Assembly (NCBI GenBank): GCA_025200525.1
Contig: CM045770.1
Location: 124,721,429-124,785,428, forward strand
Direction: 5' to 3'
DNA length: 64,000 nucleotides
Origin: Camellia lanceoleosa
Lineage: Eukaryota; Streptophyta; Magnoliopsida; Ericales; Theaceae
In this document: one piece after another, positions 1 to 11,620 of the stretch
Layout: each line of letters begins with the position of its first letter
Numbering within the stretch: position 1 is the first letter of the stretch
Notes under the pieces: model-generated
What the model saw: only the letters and a program-made list of their open reading frames with translations
What the model was told of the DNA's origin: nothing
Databases searched by the model: none
Made by a program: the position numbers and the translations under genes

Positions 1-1902
1 AAACCAAGTGTTGCTGTCCAGAATTTCGGGCCTTCGCTCGAGCGAGGATTTGGTCTCTCGAGCGAGATTTTGTTTTTGGTCCTGTGCTCGAGCGAGGGTT
101 TTGTCGCTCGAGCGAGAGTAGTATTTTGTGTCTGGTGGCTCGAGCCAGGGTATCTTCGCTCGAGCGTGAGATTGCGTCTAGTATAGACCTGAGAGCTGTG
201 TTTGTTGGCTCGAGCGAGCTTTTCTTCGCTCGAGCGAGTTTCGAGTTCTTCGCTCGAGCGAGCATTTTGTCGCTCGAGCGTGCTTCTGGGTTGCAGACCT
301 AAAGCATTGCATTCTTGGCTCGAGCAAGACTTTCTTCGCTCGAGCGAGTCATTCTTGTGTCTAGTCGCTCGAGCGACCAATCCTTCACTCGAGCGAGCCT
401 GTCGGGTTTAAATAGGCAGCAGCGGTTTTTAAAACACTTTTTCACCCTTTTTCTGATTCCAGAACCCTAGGTACGACTTCTCTCTCCCTCCACTCACCTT
501 CTCTCTTAGGTATCATCTCTTTTTAGGGTGTTTCTACCCCAGGTTCTGTATTAAAAAAGATAGAGTGAGTCGAGAGCTTCGTTTTAATCTGAGAGTTTGG
601 CGGTTTGGGCACTTTGGATTTTGGGTCGTCATCTCCATCTTCTCTATTCGGGTTATTTACTTCGAGGTAGAGATTTCCTACTCCATATTATAGGTGTTGT
701 CCTAAGTTCTAGTATTTTGATATGTTGAGAGTTGTTTGGTAATTTTGGGAAAAACCCTAGTGGTTGAAATAAATTAATTTGCATAATTAATTTAGGAAAA
801 AATGTGGAATTGAGTTTAATTCAAGGAATTGGGGAATTTGGTGATTTAATGGTGTAGCTGGTTAGTTTAATTACTCACCTATGAAAATGTTAAATTTACA
901 TTTGTTGATACATTTATTTCCTGTTTAGAAATAACTGTTTTGGGCTATCGGTGGAGGATAGTCGTGATTGTTGTAGACATTGCATGTGGATTAGGGAAAA
1001 CTGAAACTAATCACATTGGTTAAGTCATTGATTTTGACTATTGAATTAATACAGAAAATACGTGTATTGATTGTGTGTTGCATATGCATCTTGTTTGGGA
1101 GGAGATAGGGGATGTACTCCACGGTTTAGGGAAAGATAGGGGATGGACCTCTAAACCGGATTTTGTTTGGGAGGAGATAGGGGATGGACTCCATTAGCAT
1201 CACTATATGTGTGCTTATTGATTTGAAGTGTTTTTACATGTTGTTGATACAGCACTAAAATGTGTATCAATCGGGAAGTATGGAAGTGTTTTGATATGAG
1301 CCTTTGTCTTATTTATTTTGTTGATATTGGAAGAAACGTTAATGTGATATATAGTTCCTTTATTACGGTTTGGCGAGTTCGACCCATATTGATATAAATG
1401 GAAAGTTGAATAAATAATGGAAAGTGAAACGTGTCATAGACATTAAGGTCATGAAACTGTATGTTGGTGAAATGAATAGTTGTGTTAACCATCTATTGAA
1501 TGCTATTGCTTTATTCAATGCTTATATTTGGTTTAGTATATTTCTACTGGGCTGTGGCTCACCCTATACGGGAACATCATTTTCAGGTCCAGGCGATATA
1601 TTACCTCCAAGGACTTAGCTTGGAAGGATTTAGACTTTGAAGAATTCTCTTTAGTTAGTTGTTTTTATTTGAGATTACATGTAAACATTCAAGCCAAGGG
1701 CTTAATTTGTAATTGAGTTAGTACTCATTCTTTTGTGTCCAAGTGTTGGCTTGGAAAGATGTAAGCCCTTAGGGCATTGACTTTTGATGTTACATGTGAT
1801 GTCTTTCAATAAAAGTACTCTGATGGATAATTTGATGATTTATTTTATTTTATTAATGCATGTTAATGGTGTATATTGTGGGTTTATTTTGAGGGCGTTA
1901 CA
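1..1902 (+). mobile_element. LTR of the CTCGAG-array retrotransposon family, cut by window start
   Basis: This stretch matches, in order, the other four LTRs of the family in the window: CTCGAG array, TATA-like TTTAAATA near 405, an AAACCCTAG leader, the 'gggctatcggtggaggata' block near 942, the 'ggagataggggatg' repeats near 1100-1190, a 'gtaagccc..agggcatt' block and the terminal GAGGGCGTTACA ending at 1902. The base after it is not a primer-binding site, so it is either a solo LTR or the 3' LTR of an element lying to the left. The 5' end is outside the window. No protein is encoded; short reading frames over the array are by-products of the repeat. The layout resembles long LTRs of plant Ty3/Gypsy elements, which is inference. 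Confidence 0.85.
35..397 (+). promoter_or_regulatory. U3 palindrome array, 14 CTCGAG cores
   Basis: Fourteen copies of CTCGAG, mostly inside CGCTCGAGCGAG, lie 15-50 bp apart. Variants include GGCTCGAGCCAG and CACTCGAGCGAG. The array stops about 10 bp before TTTAAATAGGCAGC, the likely TATA region, so it occupies the proximal promoter. Each 10-mer contains three CpGs. The binding protein, if any, is unknown. Confidence 0.8.
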
Positions 1903-2034
1903 GAGGATATAAACAAAAATTGAAGAACACTTCTCAGAGAATTTTTCAGAGAATAGATGTGAATGATTATAGATCAAAGAATATTTTCTGGTTTTTTTTG
2001 TAACTTATTTACATTAGAGGCTTTGGTATATATA

Positions 2035-2240
2035 ATGAAACTTATAGCCGTTTATAACCGTTGTATTCATTTGAATTTATAGCCGTTTATAGCCGTTGTA
2101 CTCCATCAATACTAATTTGAATATCTTCCGCTCCATCGTTACAAATTTGTATTCATTTGAATTTATAGCCGTTGTATTCCATCATTACTAATTTGAATAT
2201 CTTCCACTCCATCATTACAAATTTGAATATCTTCCACTTG
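2035..2240. repeat. Degenerate tandem repeat
   Basis: The phrases 'tatagccgtttatagccgtt', 'ccatcattactaatttgaa' and 'tatcttcc(a/g)ctcc' recur two to four times in mixed order. No coding potential is visible. The flanks at 1903-2034 and 2241-2374 hold nothing I can identify. Confidence 0.6.
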
Positions 2241-2374
2241 AATCTTTTGAACTGCTGTTGTGCTGGGCTGTTTGAACCTTTGTTTTGGGCTGTTTAAACT
2301 TCTGATTTAATCAAATATTAAATACATTCTAACAACATTTAAGATAAAGGTTTAGGTGAGAAATATTAGAACAA

Positions 2375-2615
2375 AATAAATTTTGATTCTATTTTTCTTT
2401 TTCAAATAAATTAAAACATAATTAAATAAATCATCAAAATAAATTGTGATTCTATTTTTCTCTTCCAAATAAATTAAAACATAATTAAATAAATCATCAA
2501 AATAAATGTTGATTCTATTTTTCTCTTTCAAATAAATCATCAAAATAAATTGTGATTCTATTTTTCTTTTCCAAATAAATTAAAACATAATTAAATAAAT
2601 TATCAAAATAAATAA
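2375..2615. repeat. ~63-bp AT-rich tandem repeat, about four copies
   Basis: A unit built on 'gattctatttttctcttcc', then 'aaattaaaacataattaaa' and 'atcatcaaaataaatt', repeats from 2375 to 2615. The third copy lacks its middle part. Spacing between the first two 'gattct' landmarks is about 64 bp. Confidence 0.75.
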
Positions 2616-3287
2616 GTCTAACAATAAAAATTTCTAGCGACAAAATTTCGATTCGTTCAGATTAAATTGGAGCCCTCGAAACCCTTTACAATTTGATCTA
2701 TGGAACTAAGGTCTAAAACCAAACAGGTTTTGATGAATCAAGGATTTTATATAGTAAAAAAAAAAAAAACCAACGAAATTTTTTTCAGAATGAGAGAGAT
2801 AACCGAGAGAGAAAGGTGTTTGATGGAAACAAACAAAAGCAATCCAAGTCTCCTTATTTCTTTGCCTTGTGCTGGTAGAGAAATTGATTAAAAAAGTATA
2901 CATAAACAAAAGCTAAGCAAGTGGCAAACCAATCACCCAAACAAGGCATGGCTAGCAGACCCCACATGGTTCTATCCTCAAAATTGATAAAAATATCTAC
3001 AATTAAAATTATGATTTAGCAAAATTATAAAATTTTGTAACATAAAATTATAAAATGGTATAATTTTTGTTGTCACAAAATATAACTCACATTTAATGGT
3101 ATATATCATAAATATTCATAACTCTTTTATGGTAATCAAATAATAATAATAAAAACACAACAATATTTCATGGTTACTAACGGGTCACGATTCAATCAAT
3201 TAGGTTCAAAATGAATGGAGTTTAATAATTTAAAATAAATCCACAACTGAGATTAAAGTTTAAATTCAATTTGATTCAACTCGTTAC
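2616..3287. other. Intergenic, no gene seen
   Basis: AT-rich sequence with short frames only. No splice-like or protein-like pattern stands out. The Copia element that follows should have a ~1.2 kb 5' LTR here, but I find no match to its 3' LTR except the last 16 bp. Confidence 0.6.
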
Positions 3288-3376
3288 ACTTTGTGGGTAT
3301 AACAATCTTAAAGTAGATTTTTATTTTTTTATTTATTTTTGCGATAGACAAACAAATATTTTGTTTCAGGAAATTA

Positions 3377-3470
3377 AATAGTAGTAATATACTGTTTAAT
3401 TTCTTAAATAGTAGTAATACTGTTTAAGGATTTCTTTGATAACATAGTAGTAATATACTGTTTATCATTG
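3377..3470. repeat. Short tandem repeat in Copia leader
   Basis: 'tagtagtaatatactgttta' occurs three times, the middle copy missing 'at', between the LTR remnant and the gag start. Confidence 0.65.
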
Positions 3471-3565
3471 GAATTTTGTTACAAAAAATTTTTTCTGTAT
3501 ATTTTGTGTGTAATTTCTTTTGTGTATAAATTTGTGATTGGTACATTTTTTATTTTGTCAGAATT

Positions 3566-4486
3566 ATGACAACTAAAATTAACAGTACTGAGACTGTTAT
3601 TACTCAAACCCCCATAACTGTTGTGCCAGTGATGACTCCAGCAATACCAGTAAATCATGGGGAGAAGCCAGAAAAATTCAATGGGAATAATTTTAAAAGA
3701 TGGCCACAAAAGATGATGTTTTATCTTACCACATTGAATTTGGCTCGCTTCACTCATGAAAAGGCACCAGCACTGAATGATGGAGAAACTGACCAGCAAG
3801 TGGTTGTTGCAGTCGATGCATGGAAATATGGTGATTTTTTGTGTCGAAACTATAAACTCAATGGATTGGACAATACACTGTACAATGTGTATAGTGTCAA
3901 AAGCACTACTAAAGAACTGTGGGAATCTCTGAATCATAAGTATAAGACAGAGAACACCGGTACAAAGAAATTTGTTGTCGACCGTTTTCTGGATTTTAAA
4001 ATGATTGATTCTAAAACAGTTCTTAGCCAAGTTCAAGATCTCCAATTAATTCTCCATGACATACATGCGGAAGGGATGGTTCTCAGTGAATCTTTCCAAG
4101 TAGCGGCAATCATTGAAAAATTGCCACCATCTTGGAAAGAATTCAAGAATTATCTAAAGCATAAGCACAAGGAGATGAAATTGGAGGAATTGATTGTGCG
4201 ACTCAGGATTGAGGAGGACAACCGTGGTTCCGACAAGAAGTCAGGTAACCATGTCATGCAAGTTAAAGCAAATGTTGTGGAACATGGACAAGGGTCAAAG
4301 TTTAACAACAAGAAGCGAAAGCATGATGGCAATGGTCCTAAACAAGAATCCACTAGTAAGATCAATAAAGGGATTAACAACGGGTTCAACAAGAGGTTCA
4401 AAGGCAAGTGCTTTGTGTGCGACAAAGATGGATATCGCGCTAAGGATTGTCACGTTCGCAAGGACGGAGGTCAAGCAAAAAGCTAG
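3566..4486 (+). pseudogene. Copia gag (capsid/nucleocapsid), 306 codons
   Basis: The frame opens with ATG at 3566. It has the Copia gag pattern: an N-terminal 'FNGNNFKRW' motif near residue 34, the UBN2-type capsid region ('LWESLNHKYKTENTGTKKF', 'IEKLPPSW') through about residue 230, a basic linker, and a C-terminal zinc knuckle, CFVCDKDGYRAKDC. In this knuckle the histidine of CX2CX4HX4C is tyrosine, which should weaken zinc binding. In related elements gag and pol are usually one frame. Here a 1-bp shift near the A-run at 4475-4483 ends the frame at 4486, while the protease continues in another frame. I treat it as part of a dead element. Confidence 0.85.
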
Positions 4487-7400
4487 CACAAGCCAACATT
4501 GCCGAGGATTTTTATCTTTATGATGGAGTGGCAGATATCAATCTTGTTGTTGTAGTCTCTGAAGCAAACTTGGTGGACAATCCCAAGAAGTGGTGGGTGG
4601 ATATTGGAGCAACCCGCCATATCTGTGCAGATAAGATGTTCACAACCTACAAAGTGGTGGAAAGTAGGGAATAACTTTTTATGGGAAACTCCTCTACTTC
4701 AACTGTAGAAGAACAAGGAAAGATTGTACTGAAAATGACCTCGGGGAAAGAACTCACTCTTAACAATGTACTCCATGTGCCAAAGATTCGCAAGAATTTG
4801 ATTTCTGAGTCATTGTTGATCAAGAATGGGTTTAAATTAGTCTTTGAATCTGATAAAGTTGTACTCTCCAAAAGTGGAATGTATGTAGGGCGTGGTTACA
4901 TGAGTGATGGGCTTTTTAAGCTCAATGTAATAACTGTTGCATCTAATTTGGCTTTTAATAATAAGAACACTTTTTTTGTTTATATTGCTGAGTCTTCCTT
5001 TTTATGGCATTGTAGATTAGGACATGTTAATTTTAATTCCTTGCGTAGACTTGTTGCTTTAGAATGTTTACCAAACTTAAAATTTGATCCTAATCATAAA
5101 TGTGAGATTTGTGTTGAGACAAAATTCACTAAGGCATCATTTAATAAAGTTGTTAAAGTACTAAACCTCTAAATTTAATTCACACAAATATCTGTGATTT
5201 AAAATTTGTTCAAACTAGAGGAGGTAAGAAGTACTTTATTACTTTTATTGATGATTGCACTCGATATTGCTATGTTTACTTATTAAGAAGTAAAGATGAA
5301 ACCGTAGAAGCTTTTAGGCAATATAAACTTGAGGTTGAAAATCAACTTGGCAAAACCATTAAGATAGTGAGGAGTGACAGAGGTGGTGAGTATACTGCAC
5401 CATTTGAAGAATTTTGTTCTGAACATGGTATCATTCACCAAACCACTGCACCCTATTCTCCTCAGTTAATTGGAGTTGCTAAGAGAAAGAATCGATCTCT
5501 GAAAGAGATGACGAATGCCATGTTGATTAGTTTAGGATTACCTCAGAACTTGTGGGGGATGGCAATTTTGTCTGCTAACTATATCCTTAATAGGGTACCT
5601 CACAAGAAACTCAATCAAACACCTTATGAATTATGGAAACGTCGACGACCTACTTATAATTACCTCAAAGTATAGGGGTGTTTGGCCAAGGTTGCAGTCC
5701 CTAGACCCAAAATGACTAAGATAAGACCAAAGACTGTTGATTGTGTGTTCATTGGATATGCAAATAATAGTAGTGCATACAGATTTTTAGTTCGTAGATC
5801 TGAAAATCCTAATATGCATGTAAACACTATTATTGAGTCAAGGAATGCATCATTTTTTGAACACATTTTTCCTTGCAAGGAAATTAAAGAGAAAAGTTCA
5901 AATAAAAGAACTTTTGATACTACTATGGATAGTAGTGAAGACCAAAATGATAATGACGTAAATGAACCTAGACGTAGCAAGAGGGCTAGGATCTCTAAAT
6001 CATTTAGTCTAGATTTTCTGACATACTTGTTAGAAAATGAGCCTCAAAACTTCAAGGAAGCAATGTCAAGTCCTGAAGCTCCATTATGGAAAGAGGCTGT
6101 GAATAGTGAAATTGAATCAATACTGCAAAATCATACTTGGGAACTGGTGGATCTTCCACCAGGATGTAAACCTCTTAGATATAAGTGGATATTCAAGAGA
6201 AAAAGGAAAGCAGACGGTTCAATAGATAAATACAAGGCTAGGCTTGTTGTTAAGGGATACAGGCAGAAGGAAGGCCTTGATTATTTTGACACCTATTCAC
6301 CAGTGACAAGAATAACATCTATTCGTATGTTGATTGCGATTGCAGCTTTGTATAATCTGGAAATACATCAAATGGATGTTAAAGCAGCTTTTTTGAATGG
6401 CGAGTTAGATGAGGAAATCTATATGGAACAACCAGAAGGGTTTCAAGTTCCTGGCTAAGAGAAAAAGGTTTGTAAACTTGTCAAATCCCTTTATGGATTA
6501 AAACAAGCTCCGAAACAATGGCATAAAAAATTTGATCACGCTATGCTTTCGGATGGTTTTAAGATAAACGAATGTGACAAATGTGTCTATGTTAAAAGCA
6601 CAGACAAAGGCTATGTCATAGTTTGTCTTTATGTGGATGACATGCTCATTATTGGAAGCAATAATGACATGGTTAAATCCACAAAGACAATATTGAATAA
6701 AAAGTTTGACATGAAAGATCTGGGAATAGCAGATGTAATTCTAGGAATAAAAATTACTAGAACATCTGAAGGATATGCTTTATCTCAGTCTCACTATGTT
6801 GAGAAGATTCTGAAGAAATTTGGAAAGCATGATGACCGTCCTGCTAAAACACCTGTTGACATTAGTCTTTATTTGTCAAAAAATACAAGTGCAGGCATAT
6901 CACAATTAGAGTACTCTCGGATAATCGGAAGCTTGATGTACTTAATGAATTGCACTAGGCCAGATATAGCCTATGATGTAAGTAAATTGAGTAGGTACAC
7001 AAGTAATCCAAGGTCTGATCATTGGAAAGTGATAATTAGGGTACTTAGGTATCTAAGACATACCCAGAGTTATGGCTTTCATTATACCAAATATCCAACA
7101 GTGCTCAAGGGGTACAACGATACAAATTGGATATCGGATACTAAAGACTCAAAATCCACTAGTGGATACGTCTTTACCCTGGGAGGTGCTGCAGTCACTT
7201 GGAAATCTTCCAAGCAGACATGCATTGCAAGGTCGACAATGGAATCTGAGTTTATCGCATTAGATAAAACAGGAGAAGAAGCAGAATGACTTTGTAATTT
7301 CTTAGAAGACTTTCCAATGTGGCCTAAACCTGTGCCAGCTATATGCATTCACTGTGATAGTGAAGCAGCAATAGGACGGGCACAGAATCATATGTATAAC

Positions 7401-7580
7401 GGTAAGTCTCGACACATTCGTCAAAGATATAATACCGTTAGGCATTTGCTCTCACATGGAATAATTTCCATAGAATATGTAAAGTCAAAGCAGAATATTG
7501 TGGATCCATTGACTAAAGGGCTAGCCAGAGAGCAAGTGCACTATTTATCGAAGGGAATGGGATTAAAGCCTATTACTTAA
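4487..7580 (+). pseudogene. Copia pol (protease, integrase, RT, RNase H), broken
   Basis: The polyprotein is readable in pieces. The protease core at 4591-4620 reads WWVDIGATRHIC, with Ile at the usual Ser/Thr after the catalytic Asp. The GAG-pre-integrase zinc region (WHCRLGH, CEIC) is near 5003-5110. Integrase runs about 5170-5670 with its aspartates at IDDCTR and RSDRGGEY; the expected catalytic Glu of the G-V-A-E-R-K-N motif is Lys (AAG, 5481-5483). Reverse transcriptase runs from about 6090 with YVDDM at 6630-6644. RNase H begins near 7111. Breaks: TAA near 4672, frameshift near 5160, TAG near 5673, TAA near 6456, TGA near 7287. Several stops replace expected Trp or Gln codons, consistent with C-to-T decay of methylated DNA. 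Confidence 0.9.
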
Positions 7581-8163
7581 AAGTCGTCATAATAGCAACC
7601 CAACCTAGTTGACTGGAGATCCCAAGATCTAGGTTGAAAAGGACAACCGAATTATGGATAACTTCTCGTATCACTAAAGAGGTTTACTCCTACCCATTTC
7701 TATGATAAGAAGAGTGATACCTGCAACGTTAGTAGGATAAGCTTTGCTTTTAATGATTCTTATAGCTTGGACATCCAAGTGGGGCATAACAGGATACTCT
7801 TAATAAGAAATCACCTATATAAGTGTGAACTGGGCCGGTTCTGTGAGAATTGAGAAGGCTAAATTCTCTAGAGCACTCATGAATTACCAGGCGGTGTTCA
7901 GGGCCAAAATGAACACAACCGTAAAAACCAAACTGTGTCTGTGGATACACTATGTGTAGTCTATTGTCTTGGCTTACACAAACAGCTGAACAGTTCAAGG
8001 CATCGAGTCCACTGGTTAGTCAGTAAGTCCGATAGGCTTTCACTAGAGAAGGTTCAAAGCCAAAAGCTACCTATCCCGATGTGGTGTATCTTCTTAATGT
8101 ACTCTTTCTTTGTCTGCATCTTGTTGCATGTCTGTTATCGTGAATTCCATTCATGTGGGGAAT

Positions 8164-9356
8164 TGTTGGAAAATGGCTTTTGTATAACCTTATTTTTTGC
8201 TAACTTTGAGCATTAATTAAGGTGGGACCCAAGCGTTATTTTTAACAGTTTTTATTAGATTCATGTTTAATGCCGCGTAGTGACTAAAACCATGTATTTG
8301 GTTGCTCAAAACCATTTCCGGATGAATGAGAATTCAATGCGCATTTTCGGGTTCGTGGAAATGTATTTTGGTGGATTTACTACACATTTGTGAAATGTGT
8401 TTATCCCACATTGGAAAGGCTTAAGGAATTGTTTGGGTTTATAAACCTTAGCATTGGATACTTTGGATGGGCCCCAAGGGGTACCCAAGTTTGTGGAAGG
8501 GTGAGGTTATGGGTGAAGTGGGCTAGACCCATTGGATCCAAAATTAAAACCACACGTACGCGACGCTACCGCCGTCCGTCTGGTAAGTCAGGCGGGCTGG
8601 GCTGGGCTGGGCATAGGCTTGGGCACGAGTGCGTGATGTAAGGTTGGGTTGGGCTTGTCTAGCCCAATACTTATCTTTTTGGACCAATAACTTTTGTATT
8701 TTATTTATTTATTTATTTATTTATTTTTGATTTCAAAATTCAAAAGGAAATTGGTCCAGATTTTTTCCACCCAAACAGTTCCTAACCGGAACAGGTTCAT
8801 ACCTGTTCATTCCAAAACCAAACAGATCTGTATCTGTTTAAATAGTTTGAACAGATCTGTTCAAACAGTCCAAACAGGTCAGGTTTTTGGTTATTGAATC
8901 TGTCCGAACAAGTTCGTATCTGTTGGCACCTGTTCGGAAAAGTCACTTCTACTTTTATAAATAGTTGGCCATCCAGCAATTCTTTGGATCAAGTTTTTTT
9001 AGAGCATTTCTTCTTTTCTCTTTCGAGTCGTCCTCTTGTCTTTCTGCATTTATTTTTATGAAGGAAAAGAAAGAGTTACAACATAATTTTGGTTCGCATG
9101 GCTTGGTTTTGTAGTGCTGCAAAATTCAAGTGTTAGTCGTTGTATCCTGGGAAGTAGACGCCATTATAACTCGAAACACCGGAGTGAGGGTGAAATCTAC
9201 TTTAAGGAGATTGTGTCTAACACAAGCCTCAACATTATTTTCTGTAAGCATTTAATTCGGAAAATAATTTATATAATTATTTTTTGAATTATTTTATTAA
9301 ATTGTTTATTTTATTTACACAATTAATTTACACACACACCCTTTGTGGGTATAACA
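8164..9356 (+). mobile_element. Copia 3' LTR
   Basis: Begins TGTTGG directly after a purine tract and ends GTATAACA, giving TGTT...AACA inverted ends; 1193 bp. It contains a TATA box (TATAAATAG near 8959) and an inverted-repeat-rich U3. Confidence 0.85.
8780..8967 (+). promoter_or_regulatory. Copia U3 with ACAGATCTGT palindromes and TATA box
   Basis: Upstream of TATAAATAG, the U3 carries tight repeats of AACAG, ACAGATCTGT and 'aacaggt', two of them centred on AGATCT. This mirrors, with a different motif, the CTCGAG arrays of the other LTR family. Confidence 0.6.
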
Positions 9357-10685
9357 AAAAACAATGTGAAAAAGCAAAGAAAAGAGATAGAAAAAGATGG
9401 TACAAAAGCTCAAATATTACCCTTTAAAGAGAGGATGATCTTCTAGTTCACAAACCATAAGTTAAGCACTCTCAAGAGCTAAAATTTATGTTCAAGGATC
9501 TCAGCAAGAGGCCTCAAGTTTAGGCTTATGAAGTGTATGGATAGTGTATGTATATTGCAAGAGGGAGAGGTAGAGTGTTTGGCAAGCTATAGGCACTTGG
9601 CAATTTTTTCTAACCCCAAACCATGAGGGGGGGTTCTTGTATTTATAGAAAAACAAGTTCTCACGTCAGAATAGTTTTGGTCAAAATGGAGTGTAAGGTT
9701 GGGATTAGAAGCTCAAAACTGAACCCTTTTGTTGAAGATTTGAACAATTGCACAGTGTAACATTATCATCATCGAGCGTTCAACATGAGGCGTTCAAATC
9801 TTAAGGGCGGTCAAAAATAAGGTGTCTATAGGGTGATGGGTTCCCCGCCGGGGATCGAGGGCGGGGACGGGGAGTTTTTTACATTTAGGGATCAGGGACG
9901 AGGAGTGTAATCCTCAGCCCGACCCCGACTCCGACTCCGACTCTGACTCCGACTCGTTGCCATTCCTACTTGTAGTTCATTTTTTGCACAAGTTGGTATA
10001 TTATAAGTATAACAAAATTTATAGCTAATATACTGAAGATGCTCTAAAATGTCCAAAAAATAAAAAATTGACTTCAGCACGCTATTTTGACAATTCACCC
10101 CCCTAGAATGGTCTTAACATCATGGAGGTACTTGAATAATTTGGAACATAAGGAGATAATTGATACATTCCTTGACATCATGGAGATACTTGAATAATTT
10201 GGAACATAATGAGATAATTGATACATTCCTAAACATTTAGACTGTACTTGAATCATGAATTTGTATAGGAATTTGGAAAGAGAATAAAAGGGTGAGTGAA
10301 ATATAATTTCATTCACATTTCATTTACATTTTTTCTTTATTCTTGAAATGGCAACATAAATTCATTATTCAAACACAACATTGGTAAGTGAAATATATCC
10401 CCTTCCAAATGATTGTTAGTTCTAATAATTATATAACGAAAACTTTACAACTTGGACAAGTTTGAATTTTAGCAAAATACGAAGTAACTAATTTACCATA
10501 CATAACATGCCAACAAGAAAAAGAAAATTTATAATCTATGTTTGGATCATAAATTTAAGTACTTAGAAAAATGTGAATGAAATATAAGTTAGTTTATTTC
10601 TCACATCTTTTTCTCTTCAAATCACTATCCAAATTCATAATCTAATATAGTCATAACCAACTTGTTACATTTGAGTACATCTTCA
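9357..10685. other. Intergenic, small repeats only
   Basis: No gene is seen. Near 9845-9960 lies a GC-rich patch: 'ggggatcgagggcgggg', then repeated 'gactcc' hexamers between 9923 and 9957. The rest is AT-rich. The 3' flank of the SSL gene begins at about 10685. Confidence 0.55.
10117..10232. repeat. 58-bp tandem duplication, two copies
   Basis: 'acatcatggag(g/a)tacttg' starts at 10117 and again at 10175, with near-identical sequence through 'gataattgatacattcct' in both copies. Confidence 0.8.
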
Positions 10686-10717
10686 TTACCGATTGTAAAA
10701 GCCAATGAAAGGCATCA

Positions 10718-11586
10718 TCACTGACCCAATCCACAACTTGCCATTTTTTCCTCCACTTCACTAATAAACCTCAAGCTTTTTCCTTCACTATCTTCCAAGA
10801 CCTCCAAAATCTCTCCTTTCTCACTCAACTTTATTGCAGTTGCATGTGGCTTTCCTCCTACTAACAAGTAGTGTAGTTGCTTGAAGCTAAGTGGAAGCTT
10901 TAAAAGTGATTTCCCAACCCATGTATTTGAAACAACCCAATCTGCAAGAAGTCCTTTTTTGGAATGCAAAGCCACCCAAAACTCATCATTTGAGTTCCTT
11001 CTCACATTGTCTAGAAAACCTGGTAGCTCAGCAAAAACATCAAAATTTCCGGCATTAGGGCCATGGAGCCAAAGCCTTAGGATCTTACAAGTAGTGGTTT
11101 CAGCTACAAGTACGAAGGAGTGGTCTTTGCTCAAGGCTACACCATTGGCAAAAGCAAGGCCTCTTAGTAGGATTGTTACTTCTTTGCTTGATTTTTCATA
11201 TTTCATCAACCTGCCGGTCTTGTCACCACTTAGAATTGATGACATAAATTGCCTACATAAGGGGAAAAAAAAAAGCATTTCAGAATTTAGAAAAGCTAGG
11301 GATGAATGTTTTTTTGTTACCCACATACATAGTTAGCTTTTGTTTTTAATTCTGCATTTAAGAATTAATTCTGTTTTTAAGATGGAGTTGAGAATAATAG
11401 GGTCAGTGGCTCGTAAACTCACCATAACAATTCTTTAAGCCTCCAATTTGGAGATTTAAGGTTGTGGTTGGATCATAGATTTGTGGAGAAAAAATAAAAA
11501 GGCAAGGAAAAGTGAATAATGAATTTTTCCCTTCCCTTTTTGTTTTTCTCCACAAATTCATAATTCAAACACAACTTAATTTTCTA

Positions 11587-11620
<34 letters not shown>

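Larger units (their letters stand above)
3288..9356 (+). mobile_element. Decayed Ty1/Copia retrotransposon with truncated 5' LTR
   Basis: Internal gag, protease, integrase, reverse transcriptase and RNase H regions occur in Copia order (3566-7580). They are followed by an untranslated stretch, a purine tract GTGGGGA (8156-8162) and a full 3' LTR (8164-9356). On the left only 'ctttgtgggtataaca' (ending 3304) matches the last 16 bp of the 3' LTR, so the 5' LTR has been lost or replaced. No TGGTATCAGAGC primer-binding site follows it. The coding region has several stops and frameshifts, so the copy cannot move on its own. The right boundary is firm; the left is approximate. Confidence 0.9.

Noticed and set aside
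35..397. CRISPR-like regular repeats
   Set aside because: Spacing is irregular, the repeat is a 10-bp palindrome without unique equal-length spacers, and it sits inside a plant LTR.
84..411. Reading frames with repeated LER/ARAS residues (also 26597-26963, 29429-29897, 41212-41704, 52899-53159, 56388-56789 and 61879-62422)
   Set aside because: They are translations of the CGCTCGAGCG array; similar frames appear on both strands and start or stop at random in the LTR.
3479..4045. 188-codon minus-strand frame
   Set aside because: It is antisense to Copia gag, which has clear family motifs on the plus strand.
5660..5980. 106-codon minus-strand frame
   Set aside because: Antisense to Copia pol between integrase and reverse transcriptase.
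8390..8641. Small frame in the Copia 3' LTR
   Set aside because: Lies in U3 with no codon-bias or motif support; GC-rich only because of 'gggctgggctggg' repeats.
10881..11336. 151-codon plus-strand frame
   Set aside because: Antisense shadow of SSL exon 3.
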